From positions 1-20,137 of the forward strand of contig JAWWBX010000050.1 in assembly GCA_033720735.1 (NCBI GenBank): a stretch of DNA of 20,137 nt. The letters run 5' to 3'. The notes under the pieces are model-generated. The model was given only the letters and a program-made list of their open reading frames with translations. It had not been told where the DNA came from and searched no databases. The translations under genes were made by a program, and so were the position numbers. Each line of letters starts with the position of its first letter. Position 1 is the stretch's first letter. Positions 1-6,777 of the stretch are shown piece after piece. This DNA is from B8-G4 sp033720735. Lineage in GTDB: Bacteria; Bacteroidota; Bacteroidia; Chitinophagales; Saprospiraceae.

Positions 1-23
1 ATGGTTTTTCTGTTTTACAGATT

Positions 24-31
24 CAAATCTA
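24..31 (-). promoter_or_regulatory. Possible leftward -7 box (TAGATTTG)
   Basis: Read on the minus strand this is TAGATTTG, an exact fit to the Bacteroidota -7 consensus TAnnTTTG. It would drive transcription out of the left edge. The nearest TTTG-like -33 element is only about 13 bases upstream instead of about 19, so the match may be chance. No gene is visible in positions 1-105 beyond a 27-codon open frame (1-84) that I do not consider real. Confidence 0.25.
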
Positions 32-105
32 TCCGTAATGACGGGCAAAATCCAGTGATGTTGCACCCCTTAATGAAAGCTTAACCGGCGTTAACATTTC
101 TTTTT

Positions 106-239
106 CTCGACTTCGTCCCGATTCTCATCGGGACTAAAACTCGGAATGACAAATCACTTGACTTCTCTGTTGGTCAGGCGCGTCATCGACCATGGAGCGC
201 ATTGTCATTTCGAGTAGCGGCCGAAGGCCGTGCATCGAG
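106..239. repeat. Inverted pair of dispersed-type intergenic repeats
   Basis: The left copy (106-152) starts CTCGA, contains a perfect hairpin (GTCCCGA 115-121 with TCGGGAC 128-134) and ends ACTCGGAATGACAA. The right copy is inverted (202-239). On the minus strand it starts CTCGA, contains a hairpin (CGGCC 218-222 with GGCCG 226-230) and ends ACTCGAAATGACAA. The ends are conserved (13 of 14 bases at the long end) while the central hairpins differ. This resembles the intergenic CTCGAAATGACA repeats common in Bacteroidota genomes, from memory. Whether it occurs elsewhere in this genome cannot be seen here. Confidence 0.55.
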
Positions 240-240
240 G

Positions 241-267
241 AAAAAAAGAGGCTCCAACCGGAGCCTC
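241..267 (-). terminator. Rho-independent terminator of the sigma-factor operon
   Basis: GAGGCTCC (248-255) and GGAGCCTC (260-267) form a perfect 8-bp stem with an AACC loop. On the minus strand the stem is followed by seven T residues (247 to 241). It lies 67 bases past the stop codon of the PepSY-like lipoprotein gene and points the same way, so it most likely ends the operon at 334-3184. Confidence 0.85.
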
Positions 268-333
268 CCTCGCTAGAAAGAATATGTGAATATCATTCGC
301 ATGCCACATCGCGTGGTGTGGCATACATCCGGG

Positions 334-1047
334 TCAGCCGCGCTCGAACAGGAAGTTGCCTTCCAGGTCGAACACCAGGATCTTCCGTCCGTCGGGGGTC
401 ATGATCCCCACTACGACCTTGCCGCGGACGATGCGTGCTTTGACGACTTCGGCAGCCGGATAGTGTTCGTTGATGTAACTCATGATCTCCTGGCGCAGGT
501 CAGTGAGGTCGATCCCATCCCCCACCTGATCACAGAAGTGGAAGACTGATGTTTCACGGATGAAATCCAGGTCATTGTTGAAAATAAGCAAACGCCGCCC
601 GCTGATCAGGACCACCCAACCCCGCACAAAATGCTTGGCTCTCAGGATCTCCGCATCGGGATAGTTCTCGTTGATATACGCGGTGATGTCGGCTGGCAGG
701 TCCGCAGGACGGACGAGAATGCCCCTTCCACATGGGCCATGACGGTCATGACGCATGGAAGGCCGCAGGAAGAGGCCGTCATGGCGGAAATAGAGTTTGT
801 CCTCATTGCCCATCACCACCTCGTAGCCTTTGCCCTGCACTTTGGCGGCCGATTCGATATAGGTCTCGAAGTACTCGTCCTCGATCACCCCCTTGGCATT
901 GGCGGGGAGCTCAGATGGATCAATGTTGACTTTGTCGACCGATTCAGCGATCTCAAAGATCAGCGAATCCGGTGTGTCGATCGTCGTATCATCGCAAGCA
1001 GTGAAGATCAATGCGCCGGCGAAGAGAATGATGCCTGGTAATCTCAT
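334..1047 (-). CDS. Lipoprotein with three PepSY-like repeats
   Basis: A 237-residue protein. Residues 1-18 look like a lipoprotein signal ending in the lipobox FTAC, so it should be a membrane-anchored periplasmic or outer-membrane protein. The rest falls into three degenerate repeats of about 50 residues. The last two are clearest, around YINENYPDAE and YINEHYPAAE, each followed by two or three short beta strands. This pattern fits the PepSY-like (DUF2874-type) fold, for which no enzymatic role is known; a ligand-binding or inhibitory role would be inference. I chose the ATG at 1047 because it gives a compact signal peptide. In-frame ATGs at 1086 and 1080 are possible and have an AAAGG sequence upstream. 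It is the third gene of the sigma-factor operon, 74 bases after the barrel gene, and a terminator follows. Its place in the operon suggests a target or sensor partner of that system. Confidence 0.75.
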   Translation of the reverse strand: MRLPGIILFAGALIFTACDDTTIDTPDSLIFEIAESVDKVNIDPSELPANAKGVIEDEYFETYIESAAKVQGKGYEVVMGNEDKLYFRHDGLFLRPSMRHDRHGPCGRGILVRPADLPADITAYINENYPDAEILRAKHFVRGWVVLISGRRLLIFNNDLDFIRETSVFHFCDQVGDGIDLTDLRQEIMSYINEHYPAAEVVKARIVRGKVVVGIMTPDGRKILVFDLEGNFLFERG

Positions 1048-1121
1048 GGCAGATATTTTTTGGTTTAAGGATTCAAGCATTAACATGATGCATCCGCCTT
1101 TCAACAGGTTGCCTGAACAGT

Positions 1122-2597
1122 CTAGAATTTCCAATTCAGTCCGATCCTCAGGTCATAGGTGTAAGGAAAGATCCTGAATACTTCACGCGCGTAGAGCGGC
1201 TCCATGCTTCCACTTACAACCGGTGACGCCGTGAGAGAAAGCCGCTCGCCTACGGGCAGTTCTACCCCCAGGCCAAGTTGCCAACCCAACGTCGTGGTAT
1301 TCACGCCACGAGGCATCGCGTCATGTGCTGACCGCACTCTGCGCACCTGATCGCTCAGAGAATGGACGGCACGGATATCAAGTGTGCTCTGATGCAGGTG
1401 TTGCAACGTCAACCCGCCCTGGCCATACATGCGCAGGCGCCCCATGCTGAAGTGATACCGGGCAAACAAGGGCACACGGATCAACTTCAGCGACTGGTCC
1501 ATACTCAACCTGAGGTCGATGAAATCATGCTCGCGCAATGTCGCATCCTGGTCACGCTCAACCACGATATCCGTTTCGATCCGGCCGTACGAACTGTTGA
1601 TCTGGACGCGGTAGCTACTCTCTGCCAGGCCCTCATCATTGATCGTCTCCCCGGCTCGCGAAAAACGGATCTGCTTGTGATATTCGGATCTGAGGTAGAA
1701 ATCAGCATACTCGATGCCCATGCCGATATCCCAGCGCCGGTGGACGGCATATGCCGCTGACAACCCGAACCCTGCTCGGACTGCCGGCGTTTCCTGCTGC
1801 TTGAGCAACGCCCGGGCCAGGTTGGGATGCCCGTGATTGACCACGATGTGCCGCGTTCCGAGCGATGGCGCAAGATACAGGCCGGCGGTCCAGCGTCTTG
1901 CTGGCGTCACGGTCGATGACGGCTTTTCGCGGATTGGAAGCGCGCGTGTGCTCTTCACGAGGACAGAGCGACGTGCTATGGGGTTGATCGCGACCATACG
2001 CGGGGCGGCAACGGGAACATCCCGGACAGGCTGCAAATCTGACACTTGATCGCCTGAGGTCTCTGATTGATCCGTTGTTGACTGCGCTGATGCCTGATCT
2101 GTCTCTGTGGCCTTCACTCCGCCAGCCAGCGATGCAGCATCCACACGTTGACGTGATTGGAGTGCACCTTGCGTGGTTTGGACCGGCGGCTCTGCCAACA
2201 CCTCCCCCGAGCCCGTATCCTCCTTCGACTCCGGGACATCGGAGGCCGGGCGGTCCCCGGACTGAGCCGGGTCGTCTGTGCTGGCCACTTCTTCATTCCT
2301 CAGGGCATTGCCTGGAAAGGTCGCCATCTCCGTTGCGGCGTCGGTGTGATCTGTCAGGACCGTCTCATCAGCACGTTGCATTACCCGTTGATCGGAAAAC
2401 AGGAAGAAGAGGATGGCTCCGCCGGCGATCAACCCGGGCAGCACGAGCCACAACAGTCTGCGACGCCGTCTTTCGCGCTGCAGACCACTGGCAATACTGT
2501 CCCAGACATCCGGCGACGGCGTATCCCATTCACTCCGGTGATCGCGGTTGAGTGCTTCGCGCACCAGTCTCGTCAGATCATCCATCCGTTCGCTCAT
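1122..2597 (-). CDS. Probable anti-sigma regulator: TM segment, linker, C-terminal beta-barrel
   Basis: A 491-residue protein with three parts. Residues 1-47 are charged and end in an Arg-rich stretch, typical of a cytoplasmic domain just before a membrane helix. Residues 48-67 are a strongly hydrophobic single TM helix. Residues 68-230 are a low-complexity linker rich in Ser, Thr, Asp, Glu and Gln. From about residue 234 to the end there are alternating beta-strand patterns with a terminal aromatic (WKF), like outer-membrane barrel proteins of Bacteroidota. The start ATG overlaps the sigma gene's stop in ATGA, so translation is coupled. That coupling and the topology make an anti-sigma role likely, with the linker crossing the periplasm and the C-terminus in or near the outer membrane. 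This is inferred from context; I see no classic zinc anti-sigma (ZAS) motif. The alternative is a membrane protein without sigma-binding activity. Confidence 0.7.
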   Translation of the reverse strand: MSERMDDLTRLVREALNRDHRSEWDTPSPDVWDSIASGLQRERRRRRLLWLVLPGLIAGGAILFFLFSDQRVMQRADETVLTDHTDAATEMATFPGNALRNEEVASTDDPAQSGDRPASDVPESKEDTGSGEVLAEPPVQTTQGALQSRQRVDAASLAGGVKATETDQASAQSTTDQSETSGDQVSDLQPVRDVPVAAPRMVAINPIARRSVLVKSTRALPIREKPSSTVTPARRWTAGLYLAPSLGTRHIVVNHGHPNLARALLKQQETPAVRAGFGLSAAYAVHRRWDIGMGIEYADFYLRSEYHKQIRFSRAGETINDEGLAESSYRVQINSSYGRIETDIVVERDQDATLREHDFIDLRLSMDQSLKLIRVPLFARYHFSMGRLRMYGQGGLTLQHLHQSTLDIRAVHSLSDQVRRVRSAHDAMPRGVNTTTLGWQLGLGVELPVGERLSLTASPVVSGSMEPLYAREVFRIFPYTYDLRIGLNWKF

Positions 2598-3184
2598 CGT
2601 CCGATCTCTTGTTTTGAATACACCCCTTCCAGACGTTTTCTGAGCATGGCCTTCGCTTTCGACAATTGTGATTTGGACGTCCCGACAGAAATGCCCAATT
2701 CATCTGCGATATCGGCATGGGTATACCCTTCCACCACATACATATTGAACACGAGGCGGTAGCCGTCCGGCAATCCCTGGATATACCTGGTCAGCATCTC
2801 GGCATCCATCGCGCCGGTGATCTGTTCGTCCTGGTGGTAAGTCTCTGCCAGGCTCTGAACTTCCACAGGAGCAAACAGATGTTTCTGTCGCCGGAAGTGT
2901 TGTAATATCGTATTGACCATCACCTTGCGCATCCATGCTCCCAGAGGTCCTTGCTGCCGGTACTGATGCAGGTCCTTGAAGACCTTCAGGAATCCATCCT
3001 GCAGGAAATCTTCGGCATCCTGACGACAGCTTGCATACCGCAGGCACAGCCTGAACATCGGCCGCTTGTACTGCTCATAGAGCTCACGCTGGCTTTTGAG
3101 GTCACCGTCGAGGCATGACCTGACAAGTTGCGCATCCGGATGCAAGGACTCATGGTATTTTGATATCTCTATGGTGCGGTCCAT
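2594..3184 (-). CDS. ECF-type RNA polymerase sigma-70 factor
   Basis: A 196-residue protein of the normal ECF size. Region 2 spans about residues 34-100: the core-binding and -10 recognition helices, including CRQDAEDFLQDGFLKVF and the WMRKVMVNTILQHFRR helix. Region 4 spans about 133-184, with LPDGYRLVFNMYVVEGYTHADIA and the helix-turn-helix ELGISVGTSKSQLSKAK, which reads the -35 element. It should redirect RNA polymerase to an envelope- or stress-related regulon; the signal is unknown. It is first in the operon, and its TGA overlaps the next gene's ATG by four bases, the classical arrangement for a sigma factor and its regulator. Its own promoter is not clear. The 207-base upstream gap carries an inverted repeat at 3279-3331. 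Confidence 0.92.
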   Translation of the reverse strand: MDRTIEISKYHESLHPDAQLVRSCLDGDLKSQRELYEQYKRPMFRLCLRYASCRQDAEDFLQDGFLKVFKDLHQYRQQGPLGAWMRKVMVNTILQHFRRQKHLFAPVEVQSLAETYHQDEQITGAMDAEMLTRYIQGLPDGYRLVFNMYVVEGYTHADIADELGISVGTSKSQLSKAKAMLRKRLEGVYSKQEIGR

Positions 3185-3278
3185 TCCAAAATGGTTGCCC
3201 GGGAAGGGCGTAAATGAAGTTAACGCGTTTCACCGTGATGTGCACGGTACACCAGCGGACCTCGGGCAAGAGGTAATG

Positions 3279-3331
3279 TCCTACTTTCGTATGATTCTGC
3301 GGGTGTTGGACGAAATGGTACCAAAGTAGGA
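3279..3331. promoter_or_regulatory. Inverted repeat TCCTACTTT...AAAGTAGGA in divergent gap
   Basis: TCCTACTTT (3279-3287) and AAAGTAGGA (3323-3331) are perfect 9-base inverted repeats separated by 35 bases. They lie in the 207-base gap between the leftward sigma gene and the rightward DUF4199 gene. The left arm contains TACTTTCG, one mismatch from the TAnnTTTG box on the plus strand. The pair could be two half-sites for a regulator of the divergent promoters, or a chance match. The rest of the gap shows nothing else I can support. Confidence 0.35.
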
Positions 3332-3391
3332 GTGATTCCACGCGTCTGGAGACGTACTTGCGGACATCACTTCATCAAAACCGAATGACGT

Positions 3392-3874
3392 ATGCAACAG
3401 ACAATCACAAAGTATGGTGTCCTGGCCGGCCTGGTCATGGTCGCTCTCGGCTGGGCCAATTTTTTCGTTACGCGACCCATGGGATACGGGGCTGCCGAGG
3501 TCGGTGGCTATCTCTCGATCATCGTCGCACTGACTTTCGTGTACTTCGGCATCCGCCATTATCGCGACATGGTGATGGAAGGTGTGATCTCCTTTCGCAA
3601 GGCGGTGCGTACGGGGCTCCTGATCTCGCTCATACCAGCCTTCTTCATGCTGATCAGCACGATCATTTTCATGGTGACATTTGGCGACCAATGGATGGAC
3701 TGGGCGATGGAGAGCATGTCTGACGAACAACGGGCCCAATACGCGGCCGCACCACCGTGGATGCTGAATCCGTTGTTTCAGGGTGTGGTCATGTTTGGCA
3801 CCGTGTATCTGATCGGTATCATCATGACACTCATTTCTGCGTTACTTCTTAAACGGGAACTGAAACCGGCATGA
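3392..3874 (+). CDS. DUF4199 family inner-membrane protein
   Basis: A 160-residue protein with four predicted TM helices at about 8-26, 37-55, 74-97 and 130-153. The order of helices, the Gly-rich second helix ending in FGIRHYRD, and the cytoplasmic ISFRKAVRTGLLISLI segment match the DUF4199 family, which is widespread in Bacteroidota and has no assigned function. A hydrophilic loop (about 98-129) with a MESMSDEQRAQY stretch separates helices 3 and 4. The stop codon is followed at once by the ATG of the YceI-like gene, so the two are almost certainly co-transcribed. No function can be given beyond membrane location. Confidence 0.85.
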   Translation: MQQTITKYGVLAGLVMVALGWANFFVTRPMGYGAAEVGGYLSIIVALTFVYFGIRHYRDMVMEGVISFRKAVRTGLLISLIPAFFMLISTIIFMVTFGDQWMDWAMESMSDEQRAQYAAAPPWMLNPLFQGVVMFGTVYLIGIIMTLISALLLKRELKPA

Positions 3875-4462
3875 ATGCGTATTACAACTGATTTGGGCAC
3901 GATACGAAATATCCTGACCGTGAGTCTGGTCCTTCTGGCGGGAGGATGGTACACGGTCGCGACAGCACAGCTGTTTGAGGTGGCGAGTGGGAGCATTTCC
4001 TTTGACTCTCAGGCCCCCCTTGAGCGTATCAGAGCCAGTTCGGATCAGCTAAAAGGGCTGATCAACCCTGATACCCGCCAATTTGCGTTCTCCATCGAAA
4101 TGAACACGTTTGAAGGATTTAACAATCCCCTGCAGCAGGTGCACTTCAATGAGAACTATATGGAGAGCAGGCTCTACCCGGAATCCACTTTCACGGGAAA
4201 GATCATCGAGGAGATCGACTTGTCGGTGCCGGGTGACCACGAGGTGCGTGTCAAGGGTTGGCTTACGATCCATGGTGTCAAACGCGAGCGCATCCTGCGG
4301 GGCACCATCCGCCGGCTGCCCGGTGACGTGATCGAGATCGCATGCCAGTTCAGTGTGCCGTTGATGGAGCACGATATCCGCATTCCCAAGGTGGTCCAGC
4401 AAAAGATCGCCCAGTCGATCGCCGTCGAAGTCCAGGGACAGCTGGTACCCAGGATCCAGTAG
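3875..4462 (+). CDS. YceI-like exported lipid-binding protein (copy 1)
   Basis: A 195-residue protein. Residues 1-31 are a signal peptide ending VATAQ, so it should be periplasmic. The rest is one YceI-like domain: an N-terminal strand (FEVASGSISFDSQAPL), the conserved FNENYMES core, TFTGKI, then LTIHGVKRERILRG and a C-terminal DIRIPK motif. YceI proteins form lipocalin-like barrels that bind polyisoprenoids or other amphiphiles; the ligand here is unknown. The start ATG directly abuts the DUF4199 stop. A second YceI-like protein lies downstream at 6199-6777 with a closely matching core (EHFNENYLES), which suggests paralogues with separate partners. The transcript probably ends at the terminator at 4584-4615. 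Confidence 0.9.
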   Translation: MRITTDLGTIRNILTVSLVLLAGGWYTVATAQLFEVASGSISFDSQAPLERIRASSDQLKGLINPDTRQFAFSIEMNTFEGFNNPLQQVHFNENYMESRLYPESTFTGKIIEEIDLSVPGDHEVRVKGWLTIHGVKRERILRGTIRRLPGDVIEIACQFSVPLMEHDIRIPKVVQQKIAQSIAVEVQGQLVPRIQ

Positions 4463-4473
4463 AAGCCTTCCTG

Positions 4474-4508
4474 TTTCCCGTTCAGCAGTGATTTTTTCCC
4501 GTTCAGCA
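4474..4508 (+). repeat. 14-bp direct repeat TTTCCCGTTCAGCA, two copies
   Basis: TTTCCCGTTCAGCA occurs at 4474-4487 and 4495-4508, with a 21-base period. A third partial copy, TTCAGCA, is at 4531-4537. It lies between the YceI stop and the terminator. Its role is unknown; it could be slippage-born or a binding site in the 3' untranslated region. Confidence 0.6.
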
Positions 4509-4583
4509 ACCTCTGTTTCCAGAAGTCCGCTTCAGCAAGCACTTTTATACTGTTAAACTTTTGCTGGAAAAGAGGTTTGATAG

Positions 4584-4615
4584 CAGCCCCGCCAAATGTG
4601 GAGGGGCTGTTTTTT
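4584..4615 (+). terminator. Rho-independent terminator after the YceI gene
   Basis: CAGCCCC (4584-4590) pairs perfectly with GGGGCTG (4603-4609) across a 12-base loop, and six T residues follow (4610-4615). It should end the DUF4199-YceI transcript 120 bases after the stop codon. The next gene's promoter lies just downstream, so the two transcription units are separate. Confidence 0.8.
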
Positions 4616-4629
4616 CGAACAAACGTCAC

Positions 4630-4637
4630 TACTTTTG
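4630..4637 (+). promoter_or_regulatory. -7 promoter box (TACTTTTG) of the cytochrome operon
   Basis: TACTTTTG fits the Bacteroidota consensus TAnnTTTG exactly. It sits 15 bases after the preceding terminator and 35 bases before the TTG at 4673. No good -33 TTTG is seen; the T-run of the terminator occupies that position. Transcription would start near 4643, so the coding start must lie downstream of that. Confidence 0.55.
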
Positions 4638-4672
4638 CCCAGCAATCTCGCAAGCAAAACAACCCTGATCTT

Positions 4673-5422
4673 TTGAGGCGGCACTCCACGATAACTGACG
4701 CTCTCCTGCTAGTGGCCTTCCTGATGGCCGTAAGCGTGCCTGCGTGCAAGCATGATCCCATTTTCAGCCCCGTAGACCCGGTCGACACCATGAAGATGGA
4801 CACCATGTTTCCGGTGGATACTTCTGCCGTTTGTCACCCCGACACCCTTTATTTCCGCAAAGACGTGCTGCCGATCTTCCGGTCGAGTTGTGGCATGGAG
4901 TTGTGCCATGATGCCGGGACACGTTCAGGAGGCATTGAGCTGACGAGCTATGAGACGATCATCGCCTCGGGCAAGGTCGATCCGTTCGATCCGGACGGGA
5001 GCAAGATCTACGAGCTGATGACCGAAACCGATCTGTCGGAAGTGATGCCACCTTCTCCACGCGGGCCGATCAGCGACAACAACATCGAGGTGATCCGACG
5101 GTGGATCGAGCAGGGCGCGCTCAATCTTGCTTGTCCCGATGATACGACATGTATCATTGATGAGCCAGTCAGCTTCAGCACCGACGTGTTCCCGGTGATT
5201 GACAAATATTGCATCGGTTGCCATAGTGGCGCCAACCCCTGGGCGGGGCTGTACTTGCGCAGTTACGCCGAGATCAAACTGATTGCCGACAGCGGGCATC
5301 TGCTGGGGGTGATCAACCATGCACCGGGCTATCCGAGGATGCCGAAGAATATCGACAAGCTGTCCGATTGTATTATAGAGAAGATAACCCTGTGGGTCAA
5401 TGACGGAGCGCCGAATAACTAG
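4673..5422 (+). CDS. Di-domain cytochrome-c-like lipoprotein
   Basis: A 249-residue lipoprotein from the TTG at 4673. Residues 1-25 form a signal ending in the lipobox VPAC. Two haem-binding-like domains follow. Domain 1 has CGMELCH (residues 73-79), a CX4CH version of the c-haem motif, with a later Met-Pro-Pro near residue 125 as candidate distal ligand. Domain 2 has CIGCH (180-184), a standard CXXCH, with RMP at about 222-224. This resembles the planctomycete cytochrome C-like families. It should carry electrons in the periplasm or on the outer membrane, partner unknown. The open frame extends to 4577, but that stretch runs through the terminator and -7 box, so 4673 is the better start. It is first in a five-gene operon, one base before the next gene. 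Confidence 0.82.
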   Translation: MRRHSTITDALLLVAFLMAVSVPACKHDPIFSPVDPVDTMKMDTMFPVDTSAVCHPDTLYFRKDVLPIFRSSCGMELCHDAGTRSGGIELTSYETIIASGKVDPFDPDGSKIYELMTETDLSEVMPPSPRGPISDNNIEVIRRWIEQGALNLACPDDTTCIIDEPVSFSTDVFPVIDKYCIGCHSGANPWAGLYLRSYAEIKLIADSGHLLGVINHAPGYPRMPKNIDKLSDCIIEKITLWVNDGAPNN

Positions 5423-5423
5423 C

Positions 5424-5789
5424 ATGACAAACCGGGTACGCGTGGCAGCCGTTGTCCTCTGTCTGAGCATAGGGGCCGGGTGCTACTACGACGTGGAGGA
5501 AGAATTGTATCCCAACGGATGCAACACCAGCAATATCAGTTACGTCCAGAATATCGTACCGATCCTGGAGGCCAACTGTTTGTCTTGTCACGACGCACTG
5601 AGCCAGAACGGCAACGTCAACCTGGAAGGGTACGACAATGTAAAGCAGTACGCCGACAGCGGCGAATTGCTCGGGACCATCCGGCACGAGCCCGGGTTTT
5701 CGTCAATGCCGCAGGGTACCAGCATGCTACCCAAGTGCACGATCGACCGGATCCAGGCCTGGGTGGATGCCGGTGCGCCAAATAATTGA
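5424..5789 (+). CDS. Single-domain cytochrome-c-like lipoprotein
   Basis: A 121-residue lipoprotein. The signal ends in IGAGC with the lipid-anchor Cys at residue 20. One haem motif, CLSCH, lies at 52-56. Met95 in the SMPQG loop, or Met101, could be the distal ligand. It matches domain 2 of the upstream protein in layout, and both end in an identical GAPNN after a similar WV(N/D) turn, so the two probably arose by duplication. I chose the ATG at 5424, one base after the preceding stop. An in-frame start at 5400 would overlap the upstream gene and lengthen the signal. Likely role: electron shuttle in the same chain as its neighbour, at the inner or outer membrane. Confidence 0.85.
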   Translation: MTNRVRVAAVVLCLSIGAGCYYDVEEELYPNGCNTSNISYVQNIVPILEANCLSCHDALSQNGNVNLEGYDNVKQYADSGELLGTIRHEPGFSSMPQGTSMLPKCTIDRIQAWVDAGAPNN

Positions 5790-5791
5790 AA

Positions 5792-6199
5792 ATGAAAAGA
5801 TTGATCCGAATAGCGCTTGTTTTGGCAGCCATTGGCGTGGGGGTGGGCGTGTATATGTGGAACAAACCCCACCGGAATATTGCCAAAGCCAAACCGGCCC
5901 GCACCACCACAGCTGCTGCGTTGGTACAAACGTATCAGGACGATGAACGGGCTGCCAATGCACAGTATCTGGGCGAGATCATCCAGGTATCCGGCACCGT
6001 GCGTGCCGTGGAGACCAGCGACGATGGGACGTCCCAGATCCTGCTGGCTTCGGATGACCTCATGGCTTCCGTCAGTTGCAATCTGCAGGCAGATCAGGAC
6101 GTTTCGGGTATCAACCCCGGAGATGAGGTAACAGTGAAAGGTGAATGCACCGGCATCCTGATGGATGTCGTTGTCGAACGTTGTGTACTTATAAAATAA
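5792..6199 (+). CDS. Membrane-anchored OB-fold protein (tRNA_anti-like)
   Basis: A 135-residue protein. Residues 1-23 are a hydrophobic N-terminal helix, either a signal anchor or an uncleaved signal. From about residue 42 it matches small OB-fold proteins of Bacteroidota annotated tRNA_anti-like: a helix with DDERAANAQYLG, then EIIQVSGTV, a strand pair ending QILLAS, and NPGDEVTVKGECTGIL. In spite of the family name, an exported copy is unlikely to bind tRNA; a ligand or protein-binding role in the periplasm is inference. It starts two bases after the preceding TGA. Its TAA shares a base with the following ATG (TAATG), which indicates coupled translation with the YceI-like gene. Confidence 0.75.
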   Translation: MKRLIRIALVLAAIGVGVGVYMWNKPHRNIAKAKPARTTTAAALVQTYQDDERAANAQYLGEIIQVSGTVRAVETSDDGTSQILLASDDLMASVSCNLQADQDVSGINPGDEVTVKGECTGILMDVVVERCVLIK

Positions 6200-6777
6200 T
6201 GATTGAAATGATGAAAGGGAAAATGCAGTTCTTCTTCGTTGCTATCGCTATGTTCTTGCTGACCGCAGTGAGCGCCGATGCACAGAAATATTTCACAAGG
6301 GATGGTGAGATCTCATTCTTTTCCGACGCGCCGCTCGAAAAAATTGAAGCCGTCAATAAAAAGGTAGCGAGTGTGCTGGACGGCGAAACCGGTGCGATCG
6401 AATTTGCTGTGCTGATCAAGTCCTTCCATTTTGAAAAGGCACTGATGGAGGAGCACTTCAATGAAAATTATCTGGAAAGCGGGAAGTATCCCAAAGCGAC
6501 GTTCACCGGAACCATTGATAACATTTCAGCGATCGACCTCAACACGGATGGGGAGTATACAGCGCAAGTCAGTGGAGACATGACCATCCATGGCGTGACA
6601 AAGCCGGTGAGCACCACCGGAAAGCTGATCGTGTCCAATGGTACCATCAAGGCCACCTCTACCTTTGAGATCGCCGTCGCTGACTACGAGATCAAGATCC
6701 CCAAGGTGGTCAAGGATAATATCGCCGAGATTGTGGAGATTCGCGTTGCAATCGATTACAAACGACTGGAACAATGA
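6199..6777 (+). CDS. YceI-like exported lipid-binding protein (copy 2)
   Basis: A 192-residue protein with a signal peptide of about 29 residues ending SADAQ. The mature part is one YceI-like domain: FFSDAPLEKIEAVN, then EEHFNENYLES, TFTGTI, MTIHGVTKPV and a C-terminal EIKIPKVV. Such proteins bind isoprenoid or fatty ligands in the periplasm. In this operon, with two cytochrome-like lipoproteins, a quinone or other lipophilic cofactor is an attractive but unproved ligand. The ATG at 6199 overlaps the preceding stop by one base. ATGs at 6208 and 6211 are possible and give a tighter signal peptide. The stop overlaps the next ATG in ATGA. Confidence 0.9.
   Translation: MIEMMKGKMQFFFVAIAMFLLTAVSADAQKYFTRDGEISFFSDAPLEKIEAVNKKVASVLDGETGAIEFAVLIKSFHFEKALMEEHFNENYLESGKYPKATFTGTIDNISAIDLNTDGEYTAQVSGDMTIHGVTKPVSTTGKLIVSNGTIKATSTFEIAVADYEIKIPKVVKDNIAEIVEIRVAIDYKRLEQ

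Noticed and set aside
1..84. 27-codon open frame at the left edge
   Set aside because: Too short, no domain; it may be chance or part of intergenic DNA.
192..549. Short plus-strand frames near 192-549
   Set aside because: They run through the repeat and terminator or antisense to the PepSY-like lipoprotein gene.
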